DNA from: Acinetobacter sp. UBA3106
GTDB lineage: Bacteria > Pseudomonadota > Gammaproteobacteria > Pseudomonadales > Moraxellaceae
Assembly: GCA_002365595.1 (NCBI GenBank)
Contig: DFAM01000010.1
Span: 128,895 to 192,894, forward strand
DNA length: 64,000 bases
Direction of reading: 5' to 3'
The notes under the pieces are model-generated. The model did not search any database, had not been told where the DNA came from, and was given only the letters and a program-made list of their open reading frames with translations. The first letter of the stretch is position 1. The number at the start of each line of letters is the position of its first letter. Below are positions 42,615 through 51,929 of the stretch, one piece after another. The position numbers and the translations under genes are program-made.

Positions 42615-44042
42615 ATGAAAAGATTACTATTGCCAGCATTGATTTGTTGCATTTCTTCAGGAGCAAATGCAACAGGATTTAAAAGTTTGACGGATACCGA
42701 ATTGGCCAAAGTAGATGGTCAAGCTTTGCTGAATTTTTCTAAAGATGCTTATAGTTATAATACTTCAAGTAACGAAAAGGTTAATTTTTTTAAACTTGGA
42801 CTTGAAGCTGAAATGGAACTAAATACCAATATTAAATCCTTACAATTAGGATGTGGGGGAGTAAATGGTGCAAATGGTTGTGATATTGATATTTCGAATT
42901 TGGCTTTAAGTGGATTACCTACAAGTTATGATGCCGATGGAAATCCTGTATTTGCAAATGACCGTGCCTCAACGAGTGCAAAAATAACTAATCCCTTTAT
43001 TGAATTTGCAATCAAAAATAGCGATAAAGCATCAACCAGGGAAATAGTTGGTTTTCGTTTAGGGGCACAAGAAATTTTGGGTTTATTAACTACAGGTATT
43101 GCCAATACACAATCACCGACAGATGGTATTCAATCTTTCAGTGGTTATATGAAAATTGCAGATACATCAGGTTCTACCAATACTGCAGCTGCGAAATTTG
43201 GTAAAGCGTCCAACCAAGCAATTTCAGGAGTCTTGGATATTGCTCTATTTGGTACGCATAACTTTACTAGTGATCCAACAAATTCTAATACGACGGGTAT
43301 TACAGTACCGCAGTTAAATAATGTGAAATTTAATGTTCCAGGCTTTACTGTATCTGGAAACCGACAAACCCAGGCAAGTGCGACCAACATTATGGTGACT
43401 ATTCCAGTGATTCCTTTGGCAAAAGGTACGGCTGAGGATAATGCTAATTATGAGGTTTATAATGGTTTGAATACTACACAGTTTGATAATGACCAGCTAT
43501 TGGTAAATATTAATCCATGTGTAGGCTTAGGATCACTTTGTTTGGTAAGTACCTCGAAATTTAAAATGGGGGAGGGTTCAAAGCTGACTAATCTGAATAT
43601 GAATGTGACCTTTAATCAATTATTAAGCATGGTACATAATGTACCATTAACCGGTTCAGGAGGTTATTTGGCTTTGCAGCAGCTTGCTTTGCAGTGGCCA
43701 GGAGCAGATGCAGCAGATGTTGCAAAAAGAGGTTGGTGGATGTCATTTGCTGATCCTGTGCAATTGGGGAAACTCAATGTGGCAGGGGCTGTAGATATTT
43801 CGGCGGTACTTCCTCAAGTTGCGACAAATATTACCAACAACCTGCAAGCTCCAGGTAATGAAATTCCAATTGATTTGGGTGATTCTATTAAGGCCTTAGC
43901 CAATACCCCTATTGTTAAAACATTAACAATTGATGTAGGGCCATGGACCCAAGCTAATCCTTCTACGTTAACGTTGAGTAATCAGATTCTAAAAAACCAG
44001 AATGTTCCCTCTAACTGTTATGGCGGTCTGAAATTCTGTTAA
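42615..44042 (+). CDS. Exported Fil-like protein 4
   Basis: The 475-residue product has a signal peptide (MKRLLLPALICCISSGANA-T), then GFKSLTDTELAKVDGQALL, the most diverged copy of the shared motif. The remainder is beta-rich, with Cys loops QLGCGGVNGANGC (about 79-91) and NPCVGLGSLC (about 302-311) and a C-terminal loop NCYGGLKFC that ends the protein, as in protein 2. AGGG precedes the ATG at 42615. It is the last gene of the unit, followed at once by a strong terminator shared with convergent proS. Confidence 0.7.
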   Translation: MKRLLLPALICCISSGANATGFKSLTDTELAKVDGQALLNFSKDAYSYNTSSNEKVNFFKLGLEAEMELNTNIKSLQLGCGGVNGANGCDIDISNLALSGLPTSYDADGNPVFANDRASTSAKITNPFIEFAIKNSDKASTREIVGFRLGAQEILGLLTTGIANTQSPTDGIQSFSGYMKIADTSGSTNTAAAKFGKASNQAISGVLDIALFGTHNFTSDPTNSNTTGITVPQLNNVKFNVPGFTVSGNRQTQASATNIMVTIPVIPLAKGTAEDNANYEVYNGLNTTQFDNDQLLVNINPCVGLGSLCLVSTSKFKMGEGSKLTNLNMNVTFNQLLSMVHNVPLTGSGGYLALQQLALQWPGADAADVAKRGWWMSFADPVQLGKLNVAGAVDISAVLPQVATNITNNLQAPGNEIPIDLGDSIKALANTPIVKTLTIDVGPWTQANPSTLTLSNQILKNQNVPSNCYGGLKFC

Positions 44043-44052
44043 TCGAATAATA

Positions 44053-44081
44053 AAAAATCCCGCTGAATGCGGGATTTTTTA
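44053..44081. terminator. Bidirectional terminator
   Basis: AAAAAATCCCGC (44053-44064) and GCGGGATTTTTT (44070-44081) form a perfect 12-bp stem with A- and T-runs on both sides. It serves both the secreted-protein operon and the convergent proS. Confidence 0.9.
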
Positions 44082-44094
44082 TTTTAAAGATGAA

Positions 44095-45810
44095 TTACTT
44101 TGCAATTTTAGTCAGTAATTCTTCTTTAGTAATATTTACCGATTCAGCATCACGGCGACCTTTATATTCAAAAGTTCCTGCATCTAAACCTTTTTCACCA
44201 ATCACAATACGGTGTGGAATACCGGTAATTTCAAGATCAGAGAATTTTACGCCTGGACGCTCGTCACGGTCGTCTAAAATCACGTCATAACCTGCAGCTT
44301 GCAGTTCTGCATAAAGTGCTTCAGCAGCTTCTAAAGTACGTGGTGATTTGTGTGCATTCATTGGTACAATCGCAACTTCAAATGGTGCAATTGCAGAAGG
44401 CCAGATAATCCCTTTGTCATCGAAGTTTTGTTCAATGGCAGAAGCCACCACACGCGTTACACCAATACCGTAGCAGCCCATGGTCACGACCATCGGTTTA
44501 CCGTCTTTCCCAAGCACTTTGCAGCTTAAAGCTTCAGAGTATTTTTTACCCAGCTGGAAAATGTGACCGACTTCGATACCACGTTTAATTTGCAGTGTAC
44601 CTTTACCATCTGGAGATGGATCACCTTCAACTACATTACGTAAGTCATAAATTTCTGTGAATTTAGCATCACGTTCCCAGTTGACACCTGTTGCATGTTT
44701 GTCGGCTTCATTAGCGCCAGCAACAAAATCAGAAAGCACAGATGCTGCACGGTCAACAATGACAGTGATGCCTTTATCAACCAGACCTTGTGGACCAATA
44801 AAGCCAGTGGTTAAACCAAGTGCTTGAATTTGATCTTCAGTTGCAAATGTTAAAGGCGCAGCAATTAATGGATGCTTTTCAGCCTTAATTTCATTCAGTT
44901 CATGGTCGCCACGTAAGAATAAAGCAATTACTGGAGTAGCTTTACCTTCTTCAGCAACACCTTGAACAAGCAAGGCTTTTACAGACTGCGCGGCATCTGT
45001 ACCCAGGAAATTCGATACATCGGCAATGGTTTTTTGCGCTGGTGTATCAACCAGTTGTAATTCCTGAGTGGCAGCCGCGCGTTCACCCACCAATACAGCT
45101 TCAGCCATTTCTACATTGGCTGCATAGTCAGATTCAGTAGAGAAGGCGATGTCATCTTCACCACTTGAAGCCAAAACATGGAATTCATGTGAACCTGAAC
45201 CACCTATTGAGCCAGTGTCTGCTTGTACTGGACGGAAGTCTAAGCCCAGACGGCTAAAGATACGACAGTACGTGTCATACATTACATCATAGGTTTCTTG
45301 TAATGATGCTTGATCGATATGGAAAGAATAAGCATCTTTCATGATGAATTCACGTGAACGCATGACACCAAAACGTGGACGAACTTCATCACGGAATTTG
45401 GTTTGCACCTGATAGAAATTGATTGGCAGCTGTTTGTAGCTTTTTAATTCATTGCGTGCAAGATCAGTAATGACTTCTTCATGCGTTGGGCCAAGCACAA
45501 AATCGTTATTATGACGGTCTTTGAAACGTAGCAGTTCTGGACCATATTGCACAAAGCGGCCTGATTCTTCCCAAAGACTTGAAGGTTGAGTCACGGGCAT
45601 AAATACTTCAAGCGATCCGGCACGGTTCATTTCTTCACGGACAATCGCTTCAACTTTATTTAGCACGCGTACGCCCATCGGCAACCAAGTGTATAAACCC
45701 GAAGCCAATTTACGAATCATCCCCGCACGTAACATGAGCTGATGTGAGATTACTTCAGCATCGTTTGGGGTTTCTCTTAACGTAGCAAATAAAAAGCGAC
45801 TCGCGCGCAT
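44095..45810 (-). CDS. proS: Prolyl-tRNA synthetase
   Basis: The 571-residue bacterial-type enzyme charges tRNA-Pro. The class II catalytic core begins with MRASRFLFATLRETPNDAEVISHQLMLRAGMIRKLASGLYTWLPMG and includes motif 2 (TKFRDEVRPRFGVMRSREFIMKDAYSFH, about 138-165). The editing (INS/YbaK-like) insert spans about 230-390, motif 3 lies near GCYGIGVTRVVASAIEQ (about 443-459), and the anticodon-binding domain occupies the C-terminus. All three domains are intact. It is transcribed alone. Confidence 0.96.
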   Translation of the reverse strand: MRASRFLFATLRETPNDAEVISHQLMLRAGMIRKLASGLYTWLPMGVRVLNKVEAIVREEMNRAGSLEVFMPVTQPSSLWEESGRFVQYGPELLRFKDRHNNDFVLGPTHEEVITDLARNELKSYKQLPINFYQVQTKFRDEVRPRFGVMRSREFIMKDAYSFHIDQASLQETYDVMYDTYCRIFSRLGLDFRPVQADTGSIGGSGSHEFHVLASSGEDDIAFSTESDYAANVEMAEAVLVGERAAATQELQLVDTPAQKTIADVSNFLGTDAAQSVKALLVQGVAEEGKATPVIALFLRGDHELNEIKAEKHPLIAAPLTFATEDQIQALGLTTGFIGPQGLVDKGITVIVDRAASVLSDFVAGANEADKHATGVNWERDAKFTEIYDLRNVVEGDPSPDGKGTLQIKRGIEVGHIFQLGKKYSEALSCKVLGKDGKPMVVTMGCYGIGVTRVVASAIEQNFDDKGIIWPSAIAPFEVAIVPMNAHKSPRTLEAAEALYAELQAAGYDVILDDRDERPGVKFSDLEITGIPHRIVIGEKGLDAGTFEYKGRRDAESVNITKEELLTKIAK

Positions 45811-45854
45811 GGAAACTGTCCTGATAATTAAGCGTTAAAGCATAAGATTATACG

Positions 45855-45892
45855 ATAAAAAATGAGGTGAACATTTCAGAATGTCACCTCAT
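45855..45892 (-). terminator. Rho-independent terminator of the RND operon
   Basis: On the minus strand, ATGAGGTGA-CATT pairs with AATG-T-TCACCTCAT and is followed by TTTTTTAT. It ends the adaptor/permease operon before proS. Confidence 0.8.
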
Positions 45893-45906
45893 GGTAATGG
45901 ATTTTA

Positions 45907-48900
45907 TTATGCCATGATTTTGCGGATTTGGCGCGTCATAAAATTCTTAAAGTCATCTAGATAAGTAAAGATGACAGGAACAACGACCAGCGTTAACAAT
46001 GTCGAGGTAATGACACCACCAATCACGGCATGCGCCATAGGTGCACTTTGTTCGCCACCTTCACCCAGGCCCAATGCCAGAGGAATCATCCCCATCACCA
46101 TAGCACTGGTGGTCATTAAAATAGGACGTAAACGGGTTTTACCGGCTTCAATAATTGCCTCATAACGATCTTCTCCACGATCCATGGCTTTTTTGATGAA
46201 GTCAATCAACAGGATGGCATTCTTGGTCACCAAGCCCATCAGCATGATAATGCCAATAATAGAAAACAGGTTCATGGTGGAATTAAACAGGAATAAAGCC
46301 AGGAATACCCCAATCAGCGAGAGAGGAAGGGAAGCCATAATTGCTGCAGGGTGAATGAAGCTGTTAAATTGTGAACCCAGTACAATATAAATAAATACAA
46401 TGGAAAGGGTAATGGCGGTTAAGGCATAACCTGCCGATTCTGCCATGTCTTTATTTGCACCTTGAGTCGCAAAACTATAGCCGGGCGGTAAATCAAAGTT
46501 ATCTTGGATTTTTTTAATATCCCGACCAATATCTCCTGCAGGACGGCCGGCTGTATTGGCTTCGACCAGTACTTCACGGGCCAAATCACGACGGGTAATC
46601 TGCGAAGCTCCCAGGGTTTGGTCAAATGATGCCACGCTCGCTAGCGGTATTAAAATAGGCTGACCTGAAGCATCGGTTTTTTGTGAGTTAAGATAAAGAT
46701 TTTGTATATCACTTGGTAGGGTACGTTTGTTTTCAGTCAGGCGAAGATTGACATCATAGGTCTCGCCTTTTTCGTCTTGCCAGGTGGTGACGTCATCGCC
46801 TGCAATTAAAGGGCGAATAACACTGGAAATTTGATTAACAGAAAGACCTAAATCACTGGCCAGAACACGATTGATATGCACAGCCAAGGTGGGTTTGGGC
46901 TCTTTAAGCGAGCTTTCCAGATCGACGATACCTTCGACTTTAGAAATTTCTGCAAGAAAGCGATCGGAGATTTTTTGCAGTTCGTTCAGATCGGTTCCTT
47001 TAATTGAAATCAAGATCGGCTTTTGTCCTCCAGAAACCGTTTCGTCTGCTGAAGCGACCGAAGTAATGGTAATACCCGCGACGCTTTGTAAACGCTGACG
47101 AAATTCGTTATTCAGTTGAGTCAGGGTTTTATCACGTTCCAGACGAGGAGTGACCTTAACCCGGATGCTGACATGGTTTTTGCCGCGATCGGTAACTCCA
47201 TTAATAATACTGTAAGTATTGCGTACCTCTGGATGCTGCCGAAGAATATTCTCTACTTGCAACAATTTGGCTTGAGAATATTCGAGTGATGCATCTACAG
47301 GTGTTTCAAATTTAATCCGAATTTCATTTTTATCTGGAACAGGAACAAATTCCGTACCAATCAGTTTAGATAAACCCAATGCACCAAAAAGTGAAGCTAC
47401 GGCCACCATCAAGGTTAAAATACGGAAGCGTAGCGCCAGTTTTAACAGCTTTTCATAATAATGGCTTAAATTATCCAGCTTGTTGGATATCCAGTTAAAG
47501 AATCGTTTGATTCTGCCGGGTTTTTTGTTTGGGTCATATTTTTCAGCCCAATGTGCAGAAAGCATGGGATCGAGGGTAAAGCTGACAAACATAGAAATTA
47601 ATACAGCAGCGCTGACCGTTACCCCAAATTGATAGAAGAATTTACCGATAATACCGCCCATAAACGCAACCGGTAAAAAGACCGCAACAATCGTCAGCGT
47701 GGTGGCTAGAACCGCAAGCCCGATTTCTTTGGTTCCATCGAGTGCTGCTGAAACCGCATCTTTACCCATATCGGCATGACGGACAATATTTTCCCGCACC
47801 ACAATGGCATCATCAATCAAGAGACCAATACTTAAGGAAAGTGCCAGCAAGGTCATCATGTTGATGGTAAAGCCAAAAGCCCAAATAAAAGTCAGGGTAC
47901 CGAGCAGGGAAATTGGTAAGGTCAGGCCGGTAATTGCGGTAGAGCGGAATGAACCTAAAAATAGCAACACAATCAGAACTGCGAGCACTGCGCCTTCAAT
48001 AATGGTACGTGCCACATCTTTAATACTGCCACGAATACCTCTGGAACTATCGACTGCAACTTTTGCCACCGTGCCTTTAGGTAGCTGTTTCTCGATTTTT
48101 GCCATGGCTTTATAGCTGGCATTGACCACATCAATCACATTGGAGTCGGAACTGCGCAAAATATCAATGGCGACTGCAGCTTTCCCATTTAAATAAGCAC
48201 TGGATTCAAAGTCGGCTTGACCATCTTCAATACTCGCCACCTGTTTCAGGTAAATGGGTGCTCCATTTTTATTGGCAATAATCAGATCACCAAACGATTG
48301 CGGATGAAGCACTTTGGATTTGATTTCCACCACCAGCTCGGACGTAGGCTGTTTTAAGGTGCCTCCCGGAACTTCAATATTTTCACCTTTCAAGGTATTG
48401 ATGACCTTGTCTACACCAATGCCAAAACTTTGTAATTTTTGCGGATCGACCTCAATACGAATCTGGCGCTGTGCGTCACCCAGCAAATTCACTGTACCCA
48501 CGCCCGGTACAGTGCGGAGTTGCGGAACAATCCGCTGGCTTAAATAGGAGCTTAAATCCCGCAGACTCATGTTGTCTGATTCAAATACAATCGACATCAC
48601 CGCATTGGCGGTCGGATCGTAACGCTCAACAACAGGATCTTGAATTTCATCACGAAACTGGGCAGTAACAGGAGAGATCTTGTCGCGAATATCTTGTGCT
48701 GCAACTGCAGAAGAGACATCCAGATTAAATTCGACAATAATGGTCGAAAGCCCTTCACTAGACTGGGAAATAATCTGTTTTAAACCTGAAATGGTGTTGA
48801 TCTGGTCTTCCATTTTTTTGGTAATTTCAGATTCAATGGTTTCAGGAGAGGCACCCGGATAAGAGGTATAGACCACAACAAATGGAAAATCGACATCGGG

Positions 48901-49011
48901 AAATTCTTCTACGCCCATCCGTTGCCAAGATGCCAGCCCCAGTACCAGTAAACACAGCATCATCATGATGGTGAAAACAGGATATTTAACACTAATTCGG
49001 GTAAACCACAT
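45907..49011 (-). CDS. RND efflux transporter permease (HAE1 family)
   Basis: The 1034-residue product has the twelve-segment RND layout: the first membrane helix, a large periplasmic loop (about 30-335), segments 2-6, a second loop (about 560-860) and segments 8-12. Segment 4 holds the proton-relay Asp pair in SIGLLIDDAIVVREN, and FPDVDFPFVVVYTSYPGASPETIESEIT near residue 37 is typical of AcrB/MexF relatives. It exports drugs or other amphiphiles by proton antiport, together with the adaptor encoded 26 bases upstream. No outer-membrane channel gene accompanies it, so a TolC-like protein encoded elsewhere must be used. Confidence 0.92.
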   Translation of the reverse strand: MWFTRISVKYPVFTIMMMLCLLVLGLASWQRMGVEEFPDVDFPFVVVYTSYPGASPETIESEITKKMEDQINTISGLKQIISQSSEGLSTIIVEFNLDVSSAVAAQDIRDKISPVTAQFRDEIQDPVVERYDPTANAVMSIVFESDNMSLRDLSSYLSQRIVPQLRTVPGVGTVNLLGDAQRQIRIEVDPQKLQSFGIGVDKVINTLKGENIEVPGGTLKQPTSELVVEIKSKVLHPQSFGDLIIANKNGAPIYLKQVASIEDGQADFESSAYLNGKAAVAIDILRSSDSNVIDVVNASYKAMAKIEKQLPKGTVAKVAVDSSRGIRGSIKDVARTIIEGAVLAVLIVLLFLGSFRSTAITGLTLPISLLGTLTFIWAFGFTINMMTLLALSLSIGLLIDDAIVVRENIVRHADMGKDAVSAALDGTKEIGLAVLATTLTIVAVFLPVAFMGGIIGKFFYQFGVTVSAAVLISMFVSFTLDPMLSAHWAEKYDPNKKPGRIKRFFNWISNKLDNLSHYYEKLLKLALRFRILTLMVAVASLFGALGLSKLIGTEFVPVPDKNEIRIKFETPVDASLEYSQAKLLQVENILRQHPEVRNTYSIINGVTDRGKNHVSIRVKVTPRLERDKTLTQLNNEFRQRLQSVAGITITSVASADETVSGGQKPILISIKGTDLNELQKISDRFLAEISKVEGIVDLESSLKEPKPTLAVHINRVLASDLGLSVNQISSVIRPLIAGDDVTTWQDEKGETYDVNLRLTENKRTLPSDIQNLYLNSQKTDASGQPILIPLASVASFDQTLGASQITRRDLAREVLVEANTAGRPAGDIGRDIKKIQDNFDLPPGYSFATQGANKDMAESAGYALTAITLSIVFIYIVLGSQFNSFIHPAAIMASLPLSLIGVFLALFLFNSTMNLFSIIGIIMLMGLVTKNAILLIDFIKKAMDRGEDRYEAIIEAGKTRLRPILMTTSAMVMGMIPLALGLGEGGEQSAPMAHAVIGGVITSTLLTLVVVPVIFTYLDDFKNFMTRQIRKIMA

Positions 49012-49037
49012 AAGAACAATCCTGTACTTATTTTTTA

Positions 49038-50162
49038 TTATTTATTGATGATGACCGCTTGATGAATGTCCTGGTCATTAAATTTAATACGGCTAATCTG
49101 GTCGGTGTTTTGCAATCCTTGGACGACGGCCAAATTGTCCCGATAGCGTTGTTCCAAAATTACCAGATTTACTTTTTCAATTTTATTCTGGCGAATTACC
49201 CATACATAAGGCTTATCTTTGGGATTCTGGATCACATCGAATGGTATGAGCTGGCCTGAAACCTGAGTTGAAGCAAGAATATTGCCTTCCACAAAAGAAC
49301 CGATACTGAGTGAATTAATGGTTTCATTCGGTCTGGCAAAAAATTCAATCTGCCGGCTGGCAGGATCAGCAATAGGAGAGACTCGGGATAAAACAGCAGT
49401 CAGCTGAGCTGGATTACCTTGAATGGTGTATTCAATACGTTGTCCAACTTTTAATGCGGACTGCATGTCACTTGGTAATTTGGCCTGAATTTCCAGTTGA
49501 CTTGGATCCACGATTTCAAACAGGGTTTGTCCAGCAGCAACAGTTTGCCCTGCATCGACCTGGCGCTGGGTAATTACTCCGGAAATTGGACTATAAATGG
49601 TTCCTTCACGCTCGGCTTTTTGAGCAATATTCACATTTGCCTGCTGTGCACGTGCATTTTCCAGTTGCGCCTGATAGTCAACATTGGCCTGTTCATATTC
49701 CACTTTGGAAATAAAGCCTTTATCCAATAAGCGTTTCTTGCGCTGCATCATATTTTTAGCCAGATTGGCCTGAGCTTGTGCTGCTGACAAATTGGCCTGA
49801 GCTTGCGCTAAACGTGCTGCATTGTCCTGATTATTCAGGCGAACCAGCACTTGACCTTTGGAGACCGCTTGCCCGACCTGTACATAGACCTGGGTTGCAG
49901 TGGCAGTGACTTGTGCCTGAATGCTACTCTGATTGACAGCACGAATTGTTCCGGTAAAAGCACTTTTGGCGATAGAGGTTCCATCTTTGACTGAAACTAA
50001 ATCTTTTTGAATTAATTCGATTTTTGTTTTTGTTTCTACAGGTTGTTCTATTTCATCTTTTTGGCAGGCCGTCAGCAATAAGCTTAAACAGAGAATGCTA
50101 CCGGTCAAATAAGAGGGCTGATCACTGAATTTAGATTTTTTTGTATGCTGTCCAGGTAGCAT
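49038..50162 (-). CDS. RND efflux periplasmic adaptor (membrane-fusion lipoprotein)
   Basis: The 374-residue product has a lipoprotein signal ending in LLLTAC (lipid on the Cys at about residue 33), a lipoyl/barrel-sandwich part (TIRAVNQSSIQAQVTATATQVYVQVGQAVSKGQVLVRLNNQD), an alpha-hairpin rich in Ala/Gln (about 113-180), the second lipoyl half (TIYSPISGVITQRQVDAGQTVAAGQ) and a beta-barrel with membrane-proximal domain. It connects the RND permease with an outer-membrane channel. It is co-transcribed with the permease. The start at 50162 leaves a long pre-signal segment of about 15 residues; the ribosome site is weak. Confidence 0.9.
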   Translation of the reverse strand: MLPGQHTKKSKFSDQPSYLTGSILCLSLLLTACQKDEIEQPVETKTKIELIQKDLVSVKDGTSIAKSAFTGTIRAVNQSSIQAQVTATATQVYVQVGQAVSKGQVLVRLNNQDNAARLAQAQANLSAAQAQANLAKNMMQRKKRLLDKGFISKVEYEQANVDYQAQLENARAQQANVNIAQKAEREGTIYSPISGVITQRQVDAGQTVAAGQTLFEIVDPSQLEIQAKLPSDMQSALKVGQRIEYTIQGNPAQLTAVLSRVSPIADPASRQIEFFARPNETINSLSIGSFVEGNILASTQVSGQLIPFDVIQNPKDKPYVWVIRQNKIEKVNLVILEQRYRDNLAVVQGLQNTDQISRIKFNDQDIHQAVIINK

Positions 50163-50223
50163 GTAGCTTCATCCTTTTTATTTATTGTGGCTTAAATTAA
50201 GCGCTCAACAGAACAAATGCAAT

Positions 50224-50868
50224 TTATTCAAGCGCTTTTAAGCGAGCGATAATATTGTCGTATTCTGCTTGGGTATTTCGATAGCTAATTTGTAACGATT
50301 GAATCATGTCTTTTTTTGCTTCAATGTTCTTTTGATTGTTCTCGATATTATTTTTCAAACTGCTGGGAATACTTTCGCCTTTGCGTAAATGCTCAATCTG
50401 CTGGCGTTTAAAATAGATCCGGTCATTTTGTAATTGTTTTAATTGGTCTTGCTGGAAAGCGATCTGTTTTTTGATATTAACCAGTATGTCATTGCGTTTG
50501 ATGACGGCAACCTGGCTACTGCTATAGGCCTTTTTAAGTTTTAAGTTTTCTGCCTGCTGTTTGGCCTGGGCGGCACGTTGGGGAGCCTGTTTAATATCCG
50601 CTTCACTGTTGTAGGCACGATTACGCCGGATCACCTGCATGTTCTGATCCAAAGCCTCATAACCATGGCGAATATGGTTGGGTGTGACATTGGTACTGAT
50701 ATTGGCTATCCCTTTGCTGTCATAGTAGCGATACCATGTGGCTTTAGGGGGTAAATCTTGAGCAAATAGTGTGGTTGCTTTAAAAATGATCAAAATAAAA
50801 AAAATGAATCTGATGGTCATTTTTTTTTGTGCAATGAAAGCGAGTTTGTATTTAAACTGACTTTGCAT
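50224..50868 (-). CDS. Exported DUF4124-like protein with coiled-coil tail
   Basis: The 214-residue product has a hydrophobic signal segment at about residues 18-36 (cleavage after LFA), a DUF4124-like unit (KATWYRYYDSKGIANISTNVTP) of the kind found at the N-terminus of many exported proteobacterial proteins, and a charged helical region that looks like a coiled coil (about 120-214). GGGGG before the ATG at 50868 supports this start although it adds 16 basic residues before the signal; an internal ATG at 50820 has no site. It lies 61 bases upstream of the RND adaptor gene on the same strand and may belong to that operon. Confidence 0.7.
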   Translation of the reverse strand: MQSQFKYKLAFIAQKKMTIRFIFFILIIFKATTLFAQDLPPKATWYRYYDSKGIANISTNVTPNHIRHGYEALDQNMQVIRRNRAYNSEADIKQAPQRAAQAKQQAENLKLKKAYSSSQVAVIKRNDILVNIKKQIAFQQDQLKQLQNDRIYFKRQQIEHLRKGESIPSSLKNNIENNQKNIEAKKDMIQSLQISYRNTQAEYDNIIARLKALE

Positions 50869-51148
50869 TGTAACCCCCGAATAAAAGTAGATTAAATTAC
50901 TTATTTTGAAAGTAATAAATAAGCTATATTAGTCGTAAAATGAGCAATAAAAAACCTTTCTACGTCAAAAAAAATTCATTGGTCGGTAGAAAGTGTGAAG
51001 TCGTTACTAAAAACAAAAGAAAATGAGCCTTTGTGTGTAAAATGTTCATTGGAAATGCAAGTAAAGATATGTTAAAAATGTTTGGAACTTGTAATAAAAC
51101 TTTCGACTAAAATTGTTTGTACATTCTAAAAATGGGAAGGGTCATTAA

Positions 51149-51532
51149 ATGGACGATAAATTCCAAAATCTAAAAGTCATGGTGATTGATGATTCAAAAA
51201 CCATTCGTCGTACAGCAGAAACATTACTACAACGTGAAGGTTGTGAAGTCGTGACCGCAGTAGATGGTTTTGAGGCTTTGGCAAAAATTGCTGAAGCCAA
51301 TCCAGATATCGTCTTTGTCGATATTATGATGCCACGTTTGGACGGTTACCAAACTTGTGCACTTATCAAGAATTCGCAAAATTATCAAAATATTCCAGTC
51401 ATTATGCTGTCAAGTAAAGATGGTTTATTTGATCAGGCAAAAGGTCGTGTTGTTGGTTCGGATGAGTATTTAACTAAACCCTTTAGTAAAGATGAATTGT
51501 TAAACGCAATCCGTAATCACGTAACAGCATAA
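51149..51532 (+). CDS. pilG: Twitching motility response regulator PilG
   Basis: The 127-residue single-domain CheY-like receiver has acidic pocket residues in VMVIDDSKTIRR, phospho-acceptor Asp58 in VFVDIMMPRLDG, a Ser in MLSSKDG and the Lys in YLTKPF. It is phosphorylated by ChpA and stimulates type IV pilus extension. It is the first gene of a pilG-pilH-pilI-pilJ-chpA-cheW unit. The 280-base gap before it holds the promoter region; no gene is visible there. Gene order distinguishes PilG from PilH. Confidence 0.93.
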   Translation: MDDKFQNLKVMVIDDSKTIRRTAETLLQREGCEVVTAVDGFEALAKIAEANPDIVFVDIMMPRLDGYQTCALIKNSQNYQNIPVIMLSSKDGLFDQAKGRVVGSDEYLTKPFSKDELLNAIRNHVTA

Positions 51533-51555
51533 GTTTTATTTTATTGGGGAAAAGC

Positions 51556-51924
51556 ATGTCACGTATCCTTATCGTTGATGATTCACCGACAGAAACATTT
51601 CGTTTTAAAGAAATTTTAACCAAGCATGGCTTCGATGTTATCGAGGCGGCAAATGGTGCTGATGGTGTCACAATGGCACAAGCAGAACTGCCAGATCTTG
51701 TGCTAATGGATGTGGTAATGCCAGGGGTAAACGGTTTCCAGGCGACACGTCAAATTGCACGTGGTGCTACGACAAAACACATTCCGATTGTGATTGTCAG
51801 TACCAAGGATCAGGCAACAGACCGCGTTTGGGGAAAACGGCAGGGGGCAAGTGATTACTTGACCAAGCCTATTGATGAACAACAATTAATTGATGTGATT
51901 AAACAACACCTCAATGCAGGATAA
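51556..51924 (+). CDS. pilH: Twitching motility response regulator PilH
   Basis: The 122-residue CheY-like receiver begins MSRILIVDDSPTETFRFKEIL, with phospho-acceptor Asp52 (LVLMDVVMPGVNGFQ), a Ser-Thr in VIVSTKDQ and Lys in YLTKPID. In Pseudomonas PilH counteracts PilG, favouring pilus retraction or acting as a phosphate sink. GGGGA before the ATG at 51556 decides the start; an in-frame TTG lies four codons upstream. It follows pilG by 23 bases. Confidence 0.93.
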   Translation: MSRILIVDDSPTETFRFKEILTKHGFDVIEAANGADGVTMAQAELPDLVLMDVVMPGVNGFQATRQIARGATTKHIPIVIVSTKDQATDRVWGKRQGASDYLTKPIDEQQLIDVIKQHLNAG

Positions 51925-51929
51925 GCTCT

